From an uncultured Campylobacter sp. (lineage in GTDB: Bacteria > Campylobacterota > Campylobacteria > Campylobacterales > Campylobacteraceae): DNA of 6,178 nt. Below the pieces are notes generated by a model. That model ran no database searches and had not been told where the DNA came from. It was given only the letters and a program-made list of their open reading frames with translations. Below are positions 5,327 to 6,178 of this stretch, piece by piece; the first letter of the stretch is position 1, and each line of letters starts with the position of its first letter. The stretch is taken from NCBI GenBank assembly GCA_900772495.1, contig CAAHEJ010000022.1, forward strand, positions 1-6,178, written 5' to 3'. The translations under genes and the position numbers were made by a program.

Positions 5327-5873
5327 TTTGTCGTCCTTTTGCGAATGGCACGCCGATGAGTTCAAGCAGTCTTTGTGCCTCTTTGTCTGAATTTGCCGTA
5401 GTTACGATAGAAATGTTCATTCCGTGTGTCCTTAAAATTTTATCATACTCAACCTCTGGAAACATAAGCTGTTCATCAAGCCCAAAATTGTAGTTTCCTC
5501 GTCCATCAAAGCCATCGCGGCTAAGCCCACGAAAGTCTTTCACACGTGGCAGGGCAACTGAGATGAGTTTATCCAAAAAGATAAACATATTGTTTTTTCT
5601 CAAAGTTACCATAACGCCCACAGGAAAGCCATCGCGCACCTTAAAGCTCGCTACTGATTTTTTAGCCTTTGTGATGACAGCCTTTTGTCCTGCGATGAGC
5701 GAAATCGTATCGGCGACATTTTGCAAAACCTTTGTATCCTTCGCAAGCTCGCCAGCACCCACGCTGATAACGACTTTTTCAATGCACGGCACGAGCATAG
5801 GATTTTTAAAGCCAAATTCCTTGCTGAGTGCGGCTTTGATTTCTTTATTATACCGTTCTTTTAATCTTACCAT
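5319..5873 (-). CDS. rplE: 50S ribosomal protein L5 (uL5)
   Basis: L5 binds 5S rRNA and forms part of the central protuberance, touching the P-site tRNA and the small-subunit head. The 184-residue product shows the L5 landmarks NPMLVPCIEKVVISVGAGEL, ITKAKKSVASFKVRDGFPVG, LPRVKDFRGLSRDGFDGRGN, and the C-terminal LLELIGVPFAKG. The last residues, RQNG, come from DNA that also carries the rpsN ribosome binding site and start, so they extend L5 slightly beyond the usual GK-type end. AAAGG precedes the ATG by 8 nt and lies within the last codons of rplX; the rplX stop is only 3 nt away. Confidence 0.98.
   Translation of the reverse strand: MVRLKERYNKEIKAALSKEFGFKNPMLVPCIEKVVISVGAGELAKDTKVLQNVADTISLIAGQKAVITKAKKSVASFKVRDGFPVGVMVTLRKNNMFIFLDKLISVALPRVKDFRGLSRDGFDGRGNYNFGLDEQLMFPEVEYDKILRTHGMNISIVTTANSDKEAQRLLELIGVPFAKGRQNG
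5334..5338 (-). promoter_or_regulatory. Ribosome binding site of rpsN inside rplE
   Basis: AAGGA lies 7 nt upstream of the rpsN ATG at 5326 and within the last codons of rplE. It decides the rpsN start against the longer open frame that begins at 5365. Confidence 0.65.
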
Positions 5874-5876
5874 AAC

Positions 5877-6098
5877 TTACACCTTTGCCACATTTGAAAT
5901 GTCCATAGGCATTTCTTTGTTGATAAAGCCACCATTTTGGTTTTTATCACTTGGTTTTACCGCTTTTTTAGCGACCTTGCAGCCCTCGACAATAACCTTG
6001 CCCGTTTTTGGAAAGACAGCCAAAACCTTGCCCGTCTTGCCCTTGTCATTGCCTGCGATAACCTTTACTTCATCGTTTTTCTTAATTTTTCTTTTCAT
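5877..6098 (-). CDS. rplX: 50S ribosomal protein L24 (uL24)
   Basis: L24 initiates large-subunit assembly by binding the 5' part of 23S rRNA and later lies near the peptide exit. The product has 73 residues with a KOW motif at about 8-35 (NDEVKVIAGNDKGKTGKVLA) and the typical C-terminal NGGFINKEMPMDISNVAKV. The ATG at 6098 is preferred over the in-frame GTG at 6101 because the GGAGG site then sits at the usual 7-nt distance. The ATG overlaps the rplN stop by one base (TGATG). The protein ends two or three residues earlier than the Campylobacter homologues I remember, which is minor. Confidence 0.97.
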   Translation of the reverse strand: MKRKIKKNDEVKVIAGNDKGKTGKVLAVFPKTGKVIVEGCKVAKKAVKPSDKNQNGGFINKEMPMDISNVAKV

Positions 6099-6178
6099 CA
6101 CAATACCTCCGGTGCGAGTGAGACGATTTTCATAAAATTCGCATATCTCACTTCACGCCCCACAGGACCAAAGATACG
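6098..6178 (-). CDS. rplN: 50S ribosomal protein L14 (uL14), C-terminal fragment, cut by window edge
   Basis: The last 26 residues of L14 are visible, running RIFGPVGREVRYANFMKIVS and ending LAPEVL before TGA. This is the strongly conserved end of the family (RIFGPVARELR...F.KIVSLAPEVL). L14 lies on the interface side of the large subunit and contacts the small subunit. The 5' part lies beyond the right edge, where rpsQ and rpmC would be expected. The stop overlaps the rplX start by one base. Confidence 0.96.
   Translation of the reverse strand, partial: RIFGPVGREVRYANFMKIVSLAPEVL
6106..6110 (-). promoter_or_regulatory. Strong ribosome binding site of rplX
   Basis: GGAGG lies 7 nt upstream of the ATG at 6098 and only 4 nt from the GTG at 6101. 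It therefore supports the ATG start and lies within the final codons of rplN. Confidence 0.65.

Noticed and set aside
6099..6101. GTG at 6101 as the rplX start
   Set aside because: The GGAGG site would be only 4 nt away, and the ATG one codon later gives the usual spacing and N-terminus.
5563..6135. A 190-residue plus-strand open frame spanning rplE, rplX and rplN
   Set aside because: It is antisense to three certain ribosomal protein genes and reads as low-complexity Thr/Ser/Phe/Leu sequence.

Overview
The window looks like chromosomal DNA from a Campylobacter-type bacterium (Campylobacterota). The reasons are the gene order, the close match of the ribosomal proteins to remembered Campylobacter sequences (S8 beginning MMNDIISDSLSR, L5 with DGFDGRGNYNFGLDEQL), the absence of rpmD between rpsE and rplO, the short AAGGA-type ribosome binding sites, and the very frequent RAATTY hexamers. 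I cannot name the species. All genes lie on the minus strand, so the biological order runs from high to low coordinates.

From 6178 down to 1364 is most of the spc ribosomal protein operon: rplN (L14, C-terminal end only), rplX (L24), rplE (L5), rpsN (S14, zinc type), rpsH (S8), rplF (L6), rplR (L18), rpsE (S5), rplO (L15) and secY. Genes are separated by about 10 nt or less, or overlap, except for a 59-nt gap between rpsH and rplF that holds a small hairpin. These proteins build the two ribosomal subunits, and SecY forms the membrane channel that receives secretory and membrane proteins. The one clear oddity is rplO: an ordinary L15 core is followed by about 103 extra residues of Lys/Ala/Ser/Thr-rich low-complexity sequence with an 18-bp periodic repeat.

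An inverted repeat overlaps the secY stop codon and may end the operon. The following 141-nt intergenic region carries a GCCGATAT box, the -10 element expected for the flagellar sigma factor sigma-28 (FliA). It lies just upstream of a 346-residue, cysteine-free protein with no signal peptide and an Asn/Ser/Thr-rich N-terminal stretch. I read this as a flagellum-coregulated, probably flagellum-exported protein, so the flagellar unit appears to sit directly behind the ribosomal operon. At the left edge is the beginning of an aminopeptidase P (M24B) gene, with its own candidate promoter.

I see no mobile element, CRISPR array, tRNA or rRNA, and no clear novel multigene system. The points most worth following up are the L15 tail, the sigma-28-type promoter with its secreted-protein candidate, and the RAATTY enrichment.
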